Source: Echinometra lucunter (taxonomy: Eukaryota > Echinodermata > Echinoidea > Camarodonta > Echinometridae). Taken from it: DNA of 64,000 nucleotides. The notes under the pieces were generated by a model. The model did no database searches. It worked only from the letters and a program-made list of their open reading frames with translations, and was not told the origin of the DNA. Positions 18,690 to 30,540 of this stretch are shown piece after piece. The stretch covers positions 20,853,798 to 20,917,797 of the forward strand of contig CM057157.1 in NCBI GenBank assembly GCA_029962745.1, in the 5' to 3' direction. Both the position numbers and the translations under genes were made by a program. Each line of letters starts with the position of its first letter. The stretch's first letter is position 1.

Positions 18690-19010
18690 AGTATTCAGAA
18701 CTTATAGGTCTGCAGCATGAGTTTGTCATGTGATACTCCATATCCATGTAGTTATTTTTACACATTTAGTCACGATTCATTCACTTTGATAATGTTTTAT
18801 TTCATAATATTTGAAGTATTCAGAACTTGACATTTGTCTGCAGAATTATGCTATTTTGTATGACAGTCAATCTCCAGCTATTTATTCGACAGATTCATTT
18901 ATGGAATCATTTATTTTTTATGATATGCCATTTTCAAATTGTCCAATATTTGAAATTTGATATTTATGTCTGCAAAATGAGTTTATCACGTATTACAGAT
19001 ATTCTATCTC
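18690..19010 (+). repeat. Degenerate ~125-bp tandem triplication
   Basis: TATTCAGAACTTATAGGTCT (near 18692), TATTCAGAACTTGACATTTG (near 18817) and AATATTTGAAATTTGATATT (near 18948) each lead into TCTGCA(G/A)(C/A)ATGAGTTT-like sequence and then a T-rich stretch with CCATGTAG/CCTTGTAT. The period is about 125-130 bp. Confidence 0.65.
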
Positions 19011-20409
19011 CTTGTATTGCTACTGCTGCTGCTACTGATTTATCCATTTTTAAAAAAAATTATTTGTTGCCATTTTTACATTGCTCACCATATTCCACAC
19101 GTCATATTTCACTGCAACATGAATTTGTTTCATTGTATTCATTCAGGACTCAAAGTGTGTAGTGTATTCATTCCACTTTTCATGGTAGGCTGCTTATGTG
19201 GAACGATTTTGAAGGAAAATGTATTTTTATACCAACTGTACTTACATTTATCAGGTCTGCTGTAGGCTAGGCTTTTATAGTCATCACAATATTCTAATTA
19301 CCAGGCTTATTAAATTAATTAACATCAGCTACGTTTATATCTTCATTATGAGGGAGGGGAATATTAGACGACTTAGGCTAGATGCAAGACTAATCAAGCT
19401 AGAACAAGTTCAACAAACTTTTAAATCATTGTACAGGTTGTATCAGTTTCTATGTCTACCAGTAACGTTTTTATTCCTTGATTGAATAGTGGATCAGATT
19501 ACAGGGAGAGGCTGCATTTTTTTTTTTTCTTTCTTTGTACAGCAACATTTTTTTTTTCTATAATCCAGTTGATTCAGTTCCAAGAAAAGATATACATATG
19601 TTATGCATGCAAGTCATTCCTATACAGTCTGATATACAGATAAACACTGTTTGTCTAAACAGTCAACTTTGTAGTAACAGAGGGTTTTGGAATACAAGAA
19701 GAAATGAATATCTGAGTTCAACTGTAGGGTATATCATGTTTGTTTTATTTTTTTATTTTTTTCATATTCAAAAACAATTCATAGCTGATTTGACCTCACA
19801 ATGATTAAAACATGTAAGAATATGCCTTAAGCACTGTTAAACATTATTTTGTTTTTAAATCTACAGTTGAAATTATCATGGAATGTCATCTTGAAATTAT
19901 TGTATTCATCACTTTCTAATATTTTACAGTATAGAGAAATCTATGTAGCAAAACTTTGACAAATAAAATTGATGCAAGTATTTATACTTTTAACATAAAT
20001 TTAAAGTAATTTTTTATTAAACTTTTAAATGTCTGTACATTTTTTTGGTGTTAGGTGGTTGCATTTTAAACAAATGTTAATATCATGGATAATAAATGTC
20101 AATGTATATGGTATAGACTTTTAACTCATTATTAGTATCATAATTTATTCATATGAAGTGCCTTGATAGAAGCAAGCTACTAAGTATTGGGTTCCTGCTT
20201 ACATGTATATTGATCCCATATATATTTTCATGAATGTTGGAAACGGTTCACATTGTATTGCTATTTTATGCAAATAAAGCACAGTACATAGCCACATTCA
20301 CTGGATCTAAGTTTGTATGTTCCATTCTTTTGTCAGAAGCGCCTAGAGATTTTGATATTGATGTTAGCATTATAGCAGTTATAATTAAATGAATAATTGA
20401 ATAATGGTA

Positions 20410-20820
20410 TTGAATAGTAATGATGATAGTAATAATATCAATGATGATGATGATGATGACAATAGTGATTTTGCTGGTGGTGGTTTTATAGCAGTGATTT
20501 TAGTGGCAGTGATGATGTTAGATAGCTTTAATGATGATGATTATGATGAATGACGACAGTGACGACAAAGAAGGGTGTGTTGGTAATGGTGGCAGTGATG
20601 TTGAGGGTGGTGCTGGTGGTGATGATGCTGATGGTGATAATGATGATGCTGAGGGTGGTGCTGGTGGTGATGATGCTGATGATGCTGATGGTGATAATGA
20701 TGATGCTGAGGGTGGTGCTGGTGGTGATGATGCTGATGATGCTGATGGTGATAATGATGATGCTGAGGGTGGTGCTGGTGGTTATGAGAATGATGGTGAT
20801 AATGTCAGTGGTTAGGATGA
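20410..20820 (+). repeat. GAT-rich microsatellite with ~60-bp minisatellite core
   Basis: A unit of about 60 bp (GATGCTGAGGGTGGTGCTGG, then TGGTGATGATGCTGATGATG, CTGATGGTGATAAT) repeats some four times between 20594 and 20785. Both strands stay open and give Asp/Gly- or Val/Met-rich translations, but there are no splice sites or homology, so I do not call a gene. Confidence 0.9.
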
Positions 20821-21000
20821 TGATCAATGATGATTGATGATGATGGTTTGGATCATGATCCTGATGACATTGGTAATGGTGTTGGTAGTGGTTCGATAGC
20901 TTTGATAAAAGTGGTGATGGTTCTGATGGTGATTATGGTGATGATACTAATAGTGGTGATGGTGGGAGAAATTGTGATGAAAGTGATGATCATGTGGTGT

Positions 21001-21500
21001 NNNNNNNNNNNNNNNNNNNNNNNNNNNNNNNNNNNNNNNNNNNNNNNNNNNNNNNNNNNNNNNNNNNNNNNNNNNNNNNNNNNNNNNNNNNNNNNNNNNN
21101 NNNNNNNNNNNNNNNNNNNNNNNNNNNNNNNNNNNNNNNNNNNNNNNNNNNNNNNNNNNNNNNNNNNNNNNNNNNNNNNNNNNNNNNNNNNNNNNNNNNN
21201 NNNNNNNNNNNNNNNNNNNNNNNNNNNNNNNNNNNNNNNNNNNNNNNNNNNNNNNNNNNNNNNNNNNNNNNNNNNNNNNNNNNNNNNNNNNNNNNNNNNN
21301 NNNNNNNNNNNNNNNNNNNNNNNNNNNNNNNNNNNNNNNNNNNNNNNNNNNNNNNNNNNNNNNNNNNNNNNNNNNNNNNNNNNNNNNNNNNNNNNNNNNN
21401 NNNNNNNNNNNNNNNNNNNNNNNNNNNNNNNNNNNNNNNNNNNNNNNNNNNNNNNNNNNNNNNNNNNNNNNNNNNNNNNNNNNNNNNNNNNNNNNNNNNN
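21001..21500. other. Assembly gap (500 N)
   Basis: Exactly 500 undetermined bases separate a TGATGG-type array on the left from a TCATCA/TCATCACCA array on the right. The two are complementary repeats, so the true sequence may be a long palindromic satellite that broke the assembly. Confidence 0.98.
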
Positions 21501-21858
21501 TCATCACCATCTTTATCATCATCATCACCATCACCATCTTTATCGTCATCATCACCATCTTTATCGTCATCATCATCATCATCATCTTTATCATCATCAT
21601 CTTTATCGTCATCATCACCATCTTTATCATCATCATCATCACCATCACCATCTTTATCATCATCATCATCATCACCATCTTTATCATCATCACCATCTTT
21701 ATCATCATCTTTACCATCATCATCATCATCACCATCTTTATCATTATCAGCAGCAGCAACATCATCATAAAAGCCATCTTTAACATTATCATTGTCATCA
21801 TCATCATCATCACTACTAACATCATCACTATCAATATCACCATCATTACTGTGATCAT
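21501..21858. repeat. TCA/ATCACC trinucleotide array
   Basis: Imperfect repeats of CATCATCACCATCTTTAT and related words run about 350 bp. The array is the reverse-complement class of the array left of the gap. Confidence 0.95.
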
Positions 21859-23545
21859 TTAATTGTTACCCCTATAAATCATCAGCAACAGCTGCATACA
21901 ATTATCTAAGAAAAGGAACAAAAGCACACAAATTTCATTTTTTCTATATATCACTTTGCTGTTTATTTTCTGAGATACATATTTCATCTCAAATACATAT
22001 GCATGATCAACTTCACTGTCATTTGAAAATAAAAACTTTTTAACTACCCGAAAAAAAGAAATCAACTTCATTTTCACACTTCCATTTTCTAACATAAACT
22101 TCAGCTTATTTCCTTTTCAAAAGACAATGAAATCAAATCTGCTGGTTTGCAGTAAATCTACAGTCAGAGATGTAAACATGTTTACTCATATAGCTCTGTA
22201 TTTACAAATATACATCAACAGCATTTGTACATAGTACATATGGTACTAGCTGTACCATATTTTTACCACGAGTTGAATCATGAAGTACTTTCAAGAAAAA
22301 AAAAGAGATAATCTTAGCATATAGCATGCTCAATATTATCTTTCCAAACCAAAAAGTTAAACAAAACAATAAAAAACTAAAAGGCTTTATAAAAGAAATC
22401 ATGGCATGCAATGAATAAAATGAAATATTTCAAGCTCAGCAATAAAGGCATTTGATGGACCAAATATCAGACTCTAAAAGCTCGGCACCATAATAAAAAC
22501 AAATTTTCATACAGCAAATGATAAAATATGCTTGTATTCATATTTTCATTGAAGTCTATAACACATATTTCCATTACAGCTTATTTCAGCTTTTCATTAC
22601 AGTTAAGCAAATTTGGCAAACACACATTAATAATGCCACACCATAACCTGTTGATTACTGAAATACCTCATTCTCTTGGCTTCATACACGATTCACCCGT
22701 GCTCCACATGCAGTGGGTTAATAAAGGGTGGCCAATGCACGTACGAAAGCTGACATAGTTTTGGTTTTGCTGCAAGACCCTTTGAAACCTATTGCTACAT
22801 CGGCTATACAAAGCCTTCATAATCATGATATACGTGATATTTGTATATATGGAGTCAGAATGTCCTAAATTCTCAACAGAATGTTATGAATGAATGCCTT
22901 CTGCCTCCAAACAGACAAAAATTAACTTAAAACTAAATGTTCATGCATTTTTACTCAATTTACATCACATTTCATTATTTTTTTTAAGAACCTTTGAGAA
23001 CTTACAGAATTACCAAGTAAGTGGCCATGAAAACCTGATGGACTGTTGCAGGAAGGGATAAATCCTTAGTTTAATCTAAGACACAAAACAGTAATAATCC
23101 TAAGAAATAGCCATTGCTCACTAAATCTTTCTGGATGACGCACCCTTTGTATGGGACAGTTACCACTCTACCAATCTTAAAGACAGTGATGCATTCACGC
23201 AATATCAAAATCCTCTTACGATACAAGATTCTACTTTGTTATTGAAGGATTATTTCAAGAGAGGAACGTTACATCACCTCTGTGTTTCAGGTTGTGTAAG
23301 GGCAGCAGGCTCGAAATTTCACAATTTTGTTGTTGTTCACAAGGAACTGAATTTTTAAGGTACATGACTTGCAAGTGGGGGAGAGGGATACTGTATATAA
23401 AATTTCAAAAGTGGTTTGGATTCACTCATTTGAGAGTGGATTTGACTATTACATGCAGATTCGCCTACATTATATTCCTCTATAAATTGCTTTTAACTCC
23501 GAAATGGAGTGATGTCCAATATGACTCCTCTCAGAGTGATATCAC

Positions 23546-23601
23546 CACTCCTGTCTTGTTCACAAGACAAGGGTAATCCTGTCTTGTTCACAAGACAAGT
23601 T
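23546..23601. repeat. Doubled palindrome TTGTCTTGTGAACAAGACAA
   Basis: CCTGTCTTGTTCACAAGACA followed by AGGGTAAT and then the same block again. The core CTTGTTCACAAG is self-complementary and present twice as a ~28-bp direct repeat. Confidence 0.9.
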
Positions 23602-24474
23602 TACCCTTCACAACAATGTATTTTGCCATGTTCCAATGAAAATGTGCAAACATGAATGTAGTTTGCACCAGAGGCATTGTCCTGTCAGGATATTTAGTTT
23701 AGAATCTTTAGCTTCATTGCAGGGTAAAGGTTACTGAATCTTTTTTTTTTTTAAATCCCCTTCCTCTCTTAAGGCAATAACGATGTACATAATACTGCAT
23801 GTAGCTAAAGACCGTAAGTTCTGCATTGCTTACTGGAGCTTGACGACAAACAGCTTCCACTCGAAATTACCAATCTTCTTTTGTTACATTCTGCACCCTA
23901 TCAACTCTACAAAAGCTCCCCAGTGAAGTTGAACAAAAAAAGATAGCAAACAGTTCAGTCTCTATTGTCCCCTCTTTCAGATGTAAGAGTGTAAAAAGTT
24001 CATTGCATCAGTAGTTTCATTAGGAACCACAATAGCAAATTTGCTTTCCTATTCTGGCCTTGATAGTACAATTGGTTGGAAATAAATGATTGTAGATCTT
24101 ACTTTGGCTGAGTGAACAATGCTCACAATTCTGTGAAAGCTTTGTTTTTTCAAAAAAACTTTTACGCCCAAACAAAAGTTTCAATAGTCTATCAGCAACA
24201 GAGAGGAATTCCCCTTGAAAAATGTAAACAAGGTAATGCAATTTCAAAAGTTCCCATTAGGTCTATGTGTATAAGATACTGGAACCTGTTGATGCCTGAT
24301 AAAAGGGAATATTATGTCACATCAGCAAAAATATGTCCCTTAATGTATTGTGCGCAAAAAAAAGCCCTTGAAAATATGATAACTTTCAAAACTCTAAAAA
24401 AAATTCAGTTGTGACATTTTGATGAGAATCGTGTCCTACATCTATAGCAGCTTTAGACAAGCCAGAAGGCACGT

Positions 24475-24570
24475 GTGTTAGGCTACTCTCAAGACCCAAT
24501 GCATTCTAATAAAGTGTCAAAGAGGGTCTGTGCATGCAGACTAGTAAGAGCCTGCAAAGTCTGTAGATTC
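24475..24570. repeat. Interspersed repeat shared with 63236-63305
   Basis: TTAGGCTACTCTCAAGACCC, then AAAGTGTCAAAGAGGGTCTG and TGCATGCAGACT. The copy near 63236 reads CTAGGCTTCTCTCAAGACTC, AAAGTGTCAATTAGGGTCTG and TGCCTGCAGACT in the same orientation. Family unknown. Confidence 0.8.
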
Positions 24571-24934
24571 TTATACCAGATGGCCCGTTCGCATTACCCA
24601 GCATGTATACATGCTAAACTTCATAAATACCATTGTCACATACATGTATTACTGGTACTTCAACTGTCCATATGGACTACATGTATATGAAGAGGAAACA
24701 GAGTATGCTCTCTTGCCAGCATTATTTCTAATAAATATGTGCTTCACTATGCAGATTTTTTATTTTCTATTTTTTAACTTGAAAGTCAGTGGGGTCATTT
24801 ACTTGGATAATGGACATCCAACATCCACCCCCATATTGTTGCCCCCCCCCCCCCCAAAAAAAGGGAAGAAATTGTATGTATACCATATATATAAACCGAC
24901 TGCAGAACCACTTCTAAATAGAGAAGCAAAATAG

Positions 24935-25310
24935 CAGCTGAATACAAAAATCTACATGTAAATGTAGTTCATTTACAATTGAAAATTTTCAGAATGGATT
25001 AGTAATCACAGTGCTAAGTGCATGAAAACGGCAAAACATGTATAACACTGAATGTATATGTTTTACATTATCAGATGTAAAATAAGAAGTGAATTACCAG
25101 CTGAACACTAAAATATAAATGTATATTTGAAAATTTCAAGCATGGATTTGTAATCACAGTGGCAAAGGTGTAAACAAATTATAAAACATTGATATTCCAT
25201 AATACCACTTGTAAATACAGAACTGATATACCAGCTGAACAAAAAAAAAAGAAATATATATACATTTGAAAGTTTTCAGCATGGATTTGTAATCATAGTG
25301 GCAAGGAAAT
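24935..25310. repeat. Degenerate ~140-bp tandem triplication
   Basis: Three units share (A)CCAGCTGAA(C/T)A, AAATGTATATTTGAAAATTT-like sequence, CA(G/T)CATGGATTTGTAATCA and CAGTGGCAA. They start near 24932, 25097 and 25230. A GAGGAGGAG run follows the third. Confidence 0.75.
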
Positions 25311-26269
25311 CCAGGAGGAGAAGGAAGAGGAGGAGGAGGAGGAGGAGGAGGAAGAGGAATGAATAATCACTCTATCCGCTTGGGCAGACATGACTTAATT
25401 CTTAAAACATAAGAACGAGATAAGACCTGTAATATACATAAGTTAAGATTATTAGAGATATGCAAGATGCACGTGATCTGTGCTATTTCTGCGCTAACAA
25501 TTATAATGACTTAGGCATGTGTGTCACAAGATGGTAGGCTTGCTAAATAGTTTTAGTTTGAGAATATATGGATTTGCTCAAAACATTCAGCATTCATTTC
25601 AATGTTATATGCTTGCATAGTACATTGGCAGCAAATAGAAAAGCAGCAAATTATTAATACAGGCAGGCATGACGATAATACAGGGGGGGGGGGCGGAGAT
25701 CTTGATGCAAGTTTGAGAAGCAGAATGGGGCAACGTCCTCATCATGGACTCTAATCTTTAATTTCTCAACTTCATGAACCAACTACTAACTAATAACAGC
25801 ATATTTATTCAGACATTTCTGTGCTGCTTCAAATTGATAGGTAGTTGGTTACTCCTTTAGAAGACAACTGTGTACATATTGATTTAGACTTGAAGCAGTT
25901 ATTCTGAGCAAATATTTGAACGGAGTTCGTCATATTAGAATGGTGCAACCCAGACATGAATTCACATGAGAGGTCATGTACTATTGGCCACTATGTACAT
26001 TGTATAATTAATCAAAATGGCATGTCAATGATTAGAATATTACAGTTAATTGTTATCATTTGTTATCATTATGTGAATTACATGTACATCAGAGGAGATT
26101 TTTTTTTCTCTCTCTCTCAACTTGCATATTCCAAAGTGATAAGAAAGCTATTCAATGCAGCAAAAATGATATCACTCTACATGTAAATCAACAAATCTTA
26201 ACACTGTTTAACTATGGATATACATGTAGTATATCAATGGTTTAAGCATGTTCTTGCAGCATTACAAGT

Positions 26270-26650
26270 GTTCTGTTCACAATTGTCTGTCAGAATTCTG
26301 ACATTTGTTCCTTTCTGGCACGTACATGTATGTGAGGAGGGATTTCTTTACACTAATCAGGTTTTTTTTTTAGTAATGTGAATGCTTTACTGACCCGCTA
26401 ACACTGGGGAGCTCTCGTTTTAAGTAAGGATTGCCAACTCTGTAATATTGCTATGTCTCCCTGGTGCACATACATGTAGGAGGAGGAATTTCAGCTCAAC
26501 TTCAGTTCTTCCCAAGCAATCTGAATGTTATCATTGACCCATAAATATGGGTTTCACCCGAAATCAGTCAAAATTCCACAATTCTGTAATTCTATGCTTC
26601 CCAGGTATATGTAAGAAGAGGAGGAGGAGGAGGACTTTTAGCTCAACTGG
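26270..26650. repeat. Degenerate ~110-150 bp tandem units ending in AGGAGGAGGA
   Basis: Successive units share an (AATTCTG/CTCTG)TAAT(A)TT-like start, a TGCTTCCCAGGTATATGTA-like or ACATACATGTAGGAGGAGG-like middle and an AGCTCAACT end. Units end near 26345, 26500 and 26650. The family is weakly conserved. Confidence 0.5.
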
Positions 26651-29210
26651 GATTTTTTTTTTTAAATGATATCTCTAAATGTTGTTTTGACCTGAAGGTC
26701 ACATGATAATCCCACTGGGTGGAAACCTTATACATGAATGCATAGCTTGCATGTATGTAAATTAAAGGTTGTCCCGTTTTGTTAACGTACACAACTGCGA
26801 CGAGGTCTTCTGTGCACATCCCGATTGGTTGGGGAAAAAACGTAAAAAGAGATAGAACTGTGTTGTTGGTCCATTGTGTGCAACAACCATGTACAATGAA
26901 CACCATCATTCATTTGTTACTCATGACTGAATGACAATGGGTTATCATTGAATTGGGGATTAAACCTGCTTGTCATAAAAATCTTATAAAATGTGCACTA
27001 ACAGCATATTGGGTTTGTGTATAAAAGGCAAATTTGCATCCAGGACAGGAGTTTAATTCAAATTTAATATTTAAGTACCATTTTCCTACAGACTATGGGC
27101 CTAGCGAATGGATTTTAAAAACTTGAAAACCTTCATTAAAGAACATCTAGACTAAAAAATAAAAATATTCCTATTGACTATATAGTATTGATATCAAAAC
27201 CACATCAATATCTACTTCAAGTACATATACAGTGGAAACATGTTATACATGATAAAGAGCTTTGATTATAGGACTCCCATGCACTTTAAGCTCAGTACAT
27301 ATATAAACCATGGTGAAACACTGATTTCCATATTTGTACATCAAGGGGTTTTGTTTTGTTCTACCCACAGATGGAGCAAATTCCATACTCACGTTTAAGA
27401 ACACATAGGCCCTAAAATTTTTGATATGAAGTTGGAAACTAATATTTCACATGAGATTTCTACCATGCAGGCTGTATGTATATTTCAAGAAAGGTTTCTT
27501 TTTAAATCACAAGGGTGTATAATCCATAATGGCAGTGATTTATGAGAGCGCATTCATGAGTGGGAGGAAGGAGGGAAGGAAACAAGGAAACGTTGATCAA
27601 GTTTGCAAGCGAGCCATGAACTTCTGACCCAATCATCTACCCACTGGGTCTTGTCATGTGACCTCAGCTGTTAGTTCCACAACCAGGCACTTGGGAGAAA
27701 AAAAATAATGCTTGCCAAGGGGGCCATTCAAAATCTAAAGGTATCTAAACTTACATCTTATTTCTATCCAGAAATTTCTTTCATCTTCAAAGTGCATCTT
27801 GCAGGTTTTGTAGCTTTATGAAATTTGACACATCTGGCTATATTCATAATGAGGAACTTTGCAGTGGTGTACAAACTTAAAGATAGCTAAAACACACAAT
27901 CTAAAAAGAAATGTCTTAAAACAAACTAATTCTAGCCAGCTGTGAAGAAGGCTGAGGTCTGGTGAAAAAAAAAACGTACTGTGGAACTCTGAGAAAAGCA
28001 AACCCTCAAAAAGAGCTACCAAGACTTTGACATATAATCCCATCCCCAAACACTACTACATGTAACATTATTTGGAGGAGCCAAATACAAGTATATTTTA
28101 TGAAAAGAGGAAAAGGAACTTTATGACAAAAGGAAAAGGGGAAAGGGAAAGTATGCTTTGACGATTTGATGGCTTTCTTTTTATGGACATAATGGACTTC
28201 ACACTTCATCATGATAAATTTCACTACTTCCTACCCATGTACAGGCCTACATGACTCTTCAAGCTCCATCACCAGGACTCCTTTGTTACTTTAAGGCCAT
28301 CCCCTTTCTTGATGGCTTTTTTGGTCAACAGTCTAAAAGGCTTCAAAGAGCACTGAATCTCTAGTAGGTCCACTCCATGATAAGACTCTTCTTACACAAC
28401 TAAAGCGTCTAGGAAAACAAAGTGCCCGATAAGGCTCTTTAATACAAAACTTAATGTCTGGGAAAATACCATGCTTGGGTAAAAACTCTGTTCATATGGT
28501 ACGACCGAGTGACCCTTAACCTCGGTATTGACACGTGCCCAAAATGCTGTTGACCCTGTAGAATAAGTTCTACATGCGCTATGGCACTGGTTATGAGTGA
28601 GAATACAAAATACAATGAAGCCAATAGCCTTGCACTCAAGGGCAAAAACTATGGGTAGTTTGAAAACGACATCACAATGGTTCCTTTGAACAAACAACCA
28701 CTGATTCATGGATCTACCCGTTTGTACATGTAGGTCCATGATTAACAAATTTGGGGGAATTAATTCATGAAACTTTACCAGTCAGTCTACAGAACTAAGT
28801 ACAATGCATCTATCTGGTGATGATTTCAGGATGAAAATAGTATGTAAGCATACAGTTTATACGTACAATGTAGTCCAGACAGCCCTGTACTTCAACTTAT
28901 TAAAACTACACAAAGGGTTTTGTAAACGGTTGAATAATACTGAGAGGAACATGGCAGGCTTGGAAGGCATGATTTTTGACCCCTTGTCCAGAGGTCAAGG
29001 CAGGGAAGTCTGCAGTTAACAAAAATCCCTGGGGTTTAAAGTCTACTGTTCAAATATCCTATCTGGGTCTTTGTTCACCTGCTGCTAATACTAGTATATG
29101 GCCTAGTAGTAGTATAGCCTCATACTGTAGGCCTACATTAGTGCATGGACACGTGTTCAAAAGTTGTAGCATGGTCATTTGAACTGGTTCAAAATATCCA
29201 CAATCAGGAA

Positions 29211-29645
29211 CAGGGAAAAAAATCTAATGATTTTTTTTTTTTCCAGGGCTACTTTTTGACACCAACCACCCCTACATTGTATTACAATTTACATTGGACC
29301 TATGAGAATTTCAGTGGCTCTTTTAAAGTTTTCCAGGCAGGGAAAAAGTTAATTATTTTTTTTCCGGGGCTACTTTTTGAGCCCACCCACCTGAATTTTC
29401 TACATTGCACGCTGCAAAAAGGCCGCCAGGCTAAAGCTGGGGTAATAATATCCAAGTCCTTTGAAAGCGCATAAAGACGTATTTCATGATGTGATATGCG
29501 CTATAGAAGAACTGTATATTATTATTATGATTGTATTACAATTTACACCATGAGAATTTCAGGGGCTCTTTTTTAGTTTTCCAGGGATCTTTTTGGGCAT
29601 TTCGAGAGCGAATTTGCCCCAAGCCCAAGTGTAATTTTTTCCCTG
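29211..29645. mobile_element. CAGGGAAA inverted-repeat element (hAT-like), rearranged and SINE-interrupted
   Basis: It starts CAGGGAAAAAAATC and ends TAATTTTTTCCCTG, flanked by ATCAGGAA and ATCAGTAA (8 bp, one mismatch). It shares GGGCTACTTTTTGA, TGAGAATTTCAG and GGGGCTCTTTTT with the complete 189-bp copy at 61113-61301. A second internal start (CAGGGAAAAAG near 29338) shows that two copies are joined or one is inserted in another. A SINE fragment interrupts it at about 29409-29527. Confidence 0.8.
29409..29527 (+). mobile_element. 5'-truncated SINE inserted in the hAT-like element
   Basis: GCCAGGCTAAAGCTGGGGTA, AAGCGCATAAAGACG and ATGCGCTATAGAAGAACTG end in TATTATTATTATGA. The host sequence TCTACATTGTATTAC is split around it, and CATTG/GATTG may be the remnant of a short duplication. 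Confidence 0.75.
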
Positions 29646-30394
29646 ATCAGTAAATTTAACAATCAATAAATGCATCTAAAGTTCACTTCATTTGAGAATG
29701 ATCCTCCTTGTAAATCTACAATAAGTCTTCTTTTCTTGAACACTCACCTTGTCTAATACACATATGAAGGCAACTTTGGAAGGTATTTCAGTATTTTGAC
29801 TGCAATTCTTACAGCATTTTGTACCATTGCCATTAACACTCCAAATACATGAAAATTAGTGTAATTATTGTTTAGAAAGAGCAAAATATCTTGAGAGCTA
29901 GCTACACAAGTATTACAAAAATATGGACCCATGAATAACCTAACACCATTCAGGGAGACTAAGTTTGATCTTGGACACAACAAAAGAGATGCCAACTTTA
30001 ACAGAATACAAATACTCCTTGCAATTTGCGAAGCTTTAAGTGATAGTTTGTGATACATGTATACATGTAGGACAAAAAATATCAACTTGGGAAGCACATA
30101 AAACCTCTACATACAAGGTTGGGGATTTTTTTTATTTCTAGCAGACATTTAGGATGCATGATAGCTCCAGTCAATTATGCAGGCAGCATTTATGATATTA
30201 AAGAGTCTTCTTACCATAAAAACACAGCACAGTATTACATTCTTTACACTTGGTAAACTATACTTGAACTCTACTCCCTATAAATTATCATTAAAAGTTA
30301 GAATGAATTTTCGTATTCGAACATCCCTCTGCAAACAGTGTCATGACTCATCATTCTCTATTTTCATTCACAAAGCTTTTTCTATGTTCTGACT

Positions 30395-30540
30395 GTCATA
30401 ATATCATGAACACAATATCTAGTATTTCTTGAACTTGAACTTTCAAAACTAACCTAAGTTCTGACTTTCATATCATGCACACGAAATAGTCATATTGTAG
30501 TATTTCTTGAATGTGAACTTTAAAAGCTGACCTAAAAAAC
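30395..30540. repeat. ~75-bp tandem duplication
   Basis: CTGACTGTCATAATATCATG ... TAGTATTTCTTGAACTTGAA ... AACCTAA is followed by CTGACTTTCATATCATGCAC ... TAGTATTTCTTGAATGTGAA ... GACCTAA. Diverged direct repeat. Confidence 0.8.

Larger units (their letters stand above)
17115..20290 (+). other. Probable 3' UTR and downstream flank of the MPDZ/PATJ gene
   Basis: There is no coding exon after the stop. AT-rich sequence runs to candidate poly(A) signals AATAAA at 19972-19977 and 20273-20278. It contains degenerate tandem repeats (17133-18115 and 18690-19010), a SINE (17779-18027) and a 7SL-like fragment (18148-18240). The true 3' end cannot be fixed without transcripts. Confidence 0.55.

Noticed and set aside
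20531..20837. Open frames on both strands giving DGDNDDAEGGAGG-type repeats
   Set aside because: Both strands remain open because the 60-bp minisatellite is a multiple of three; no gene context.
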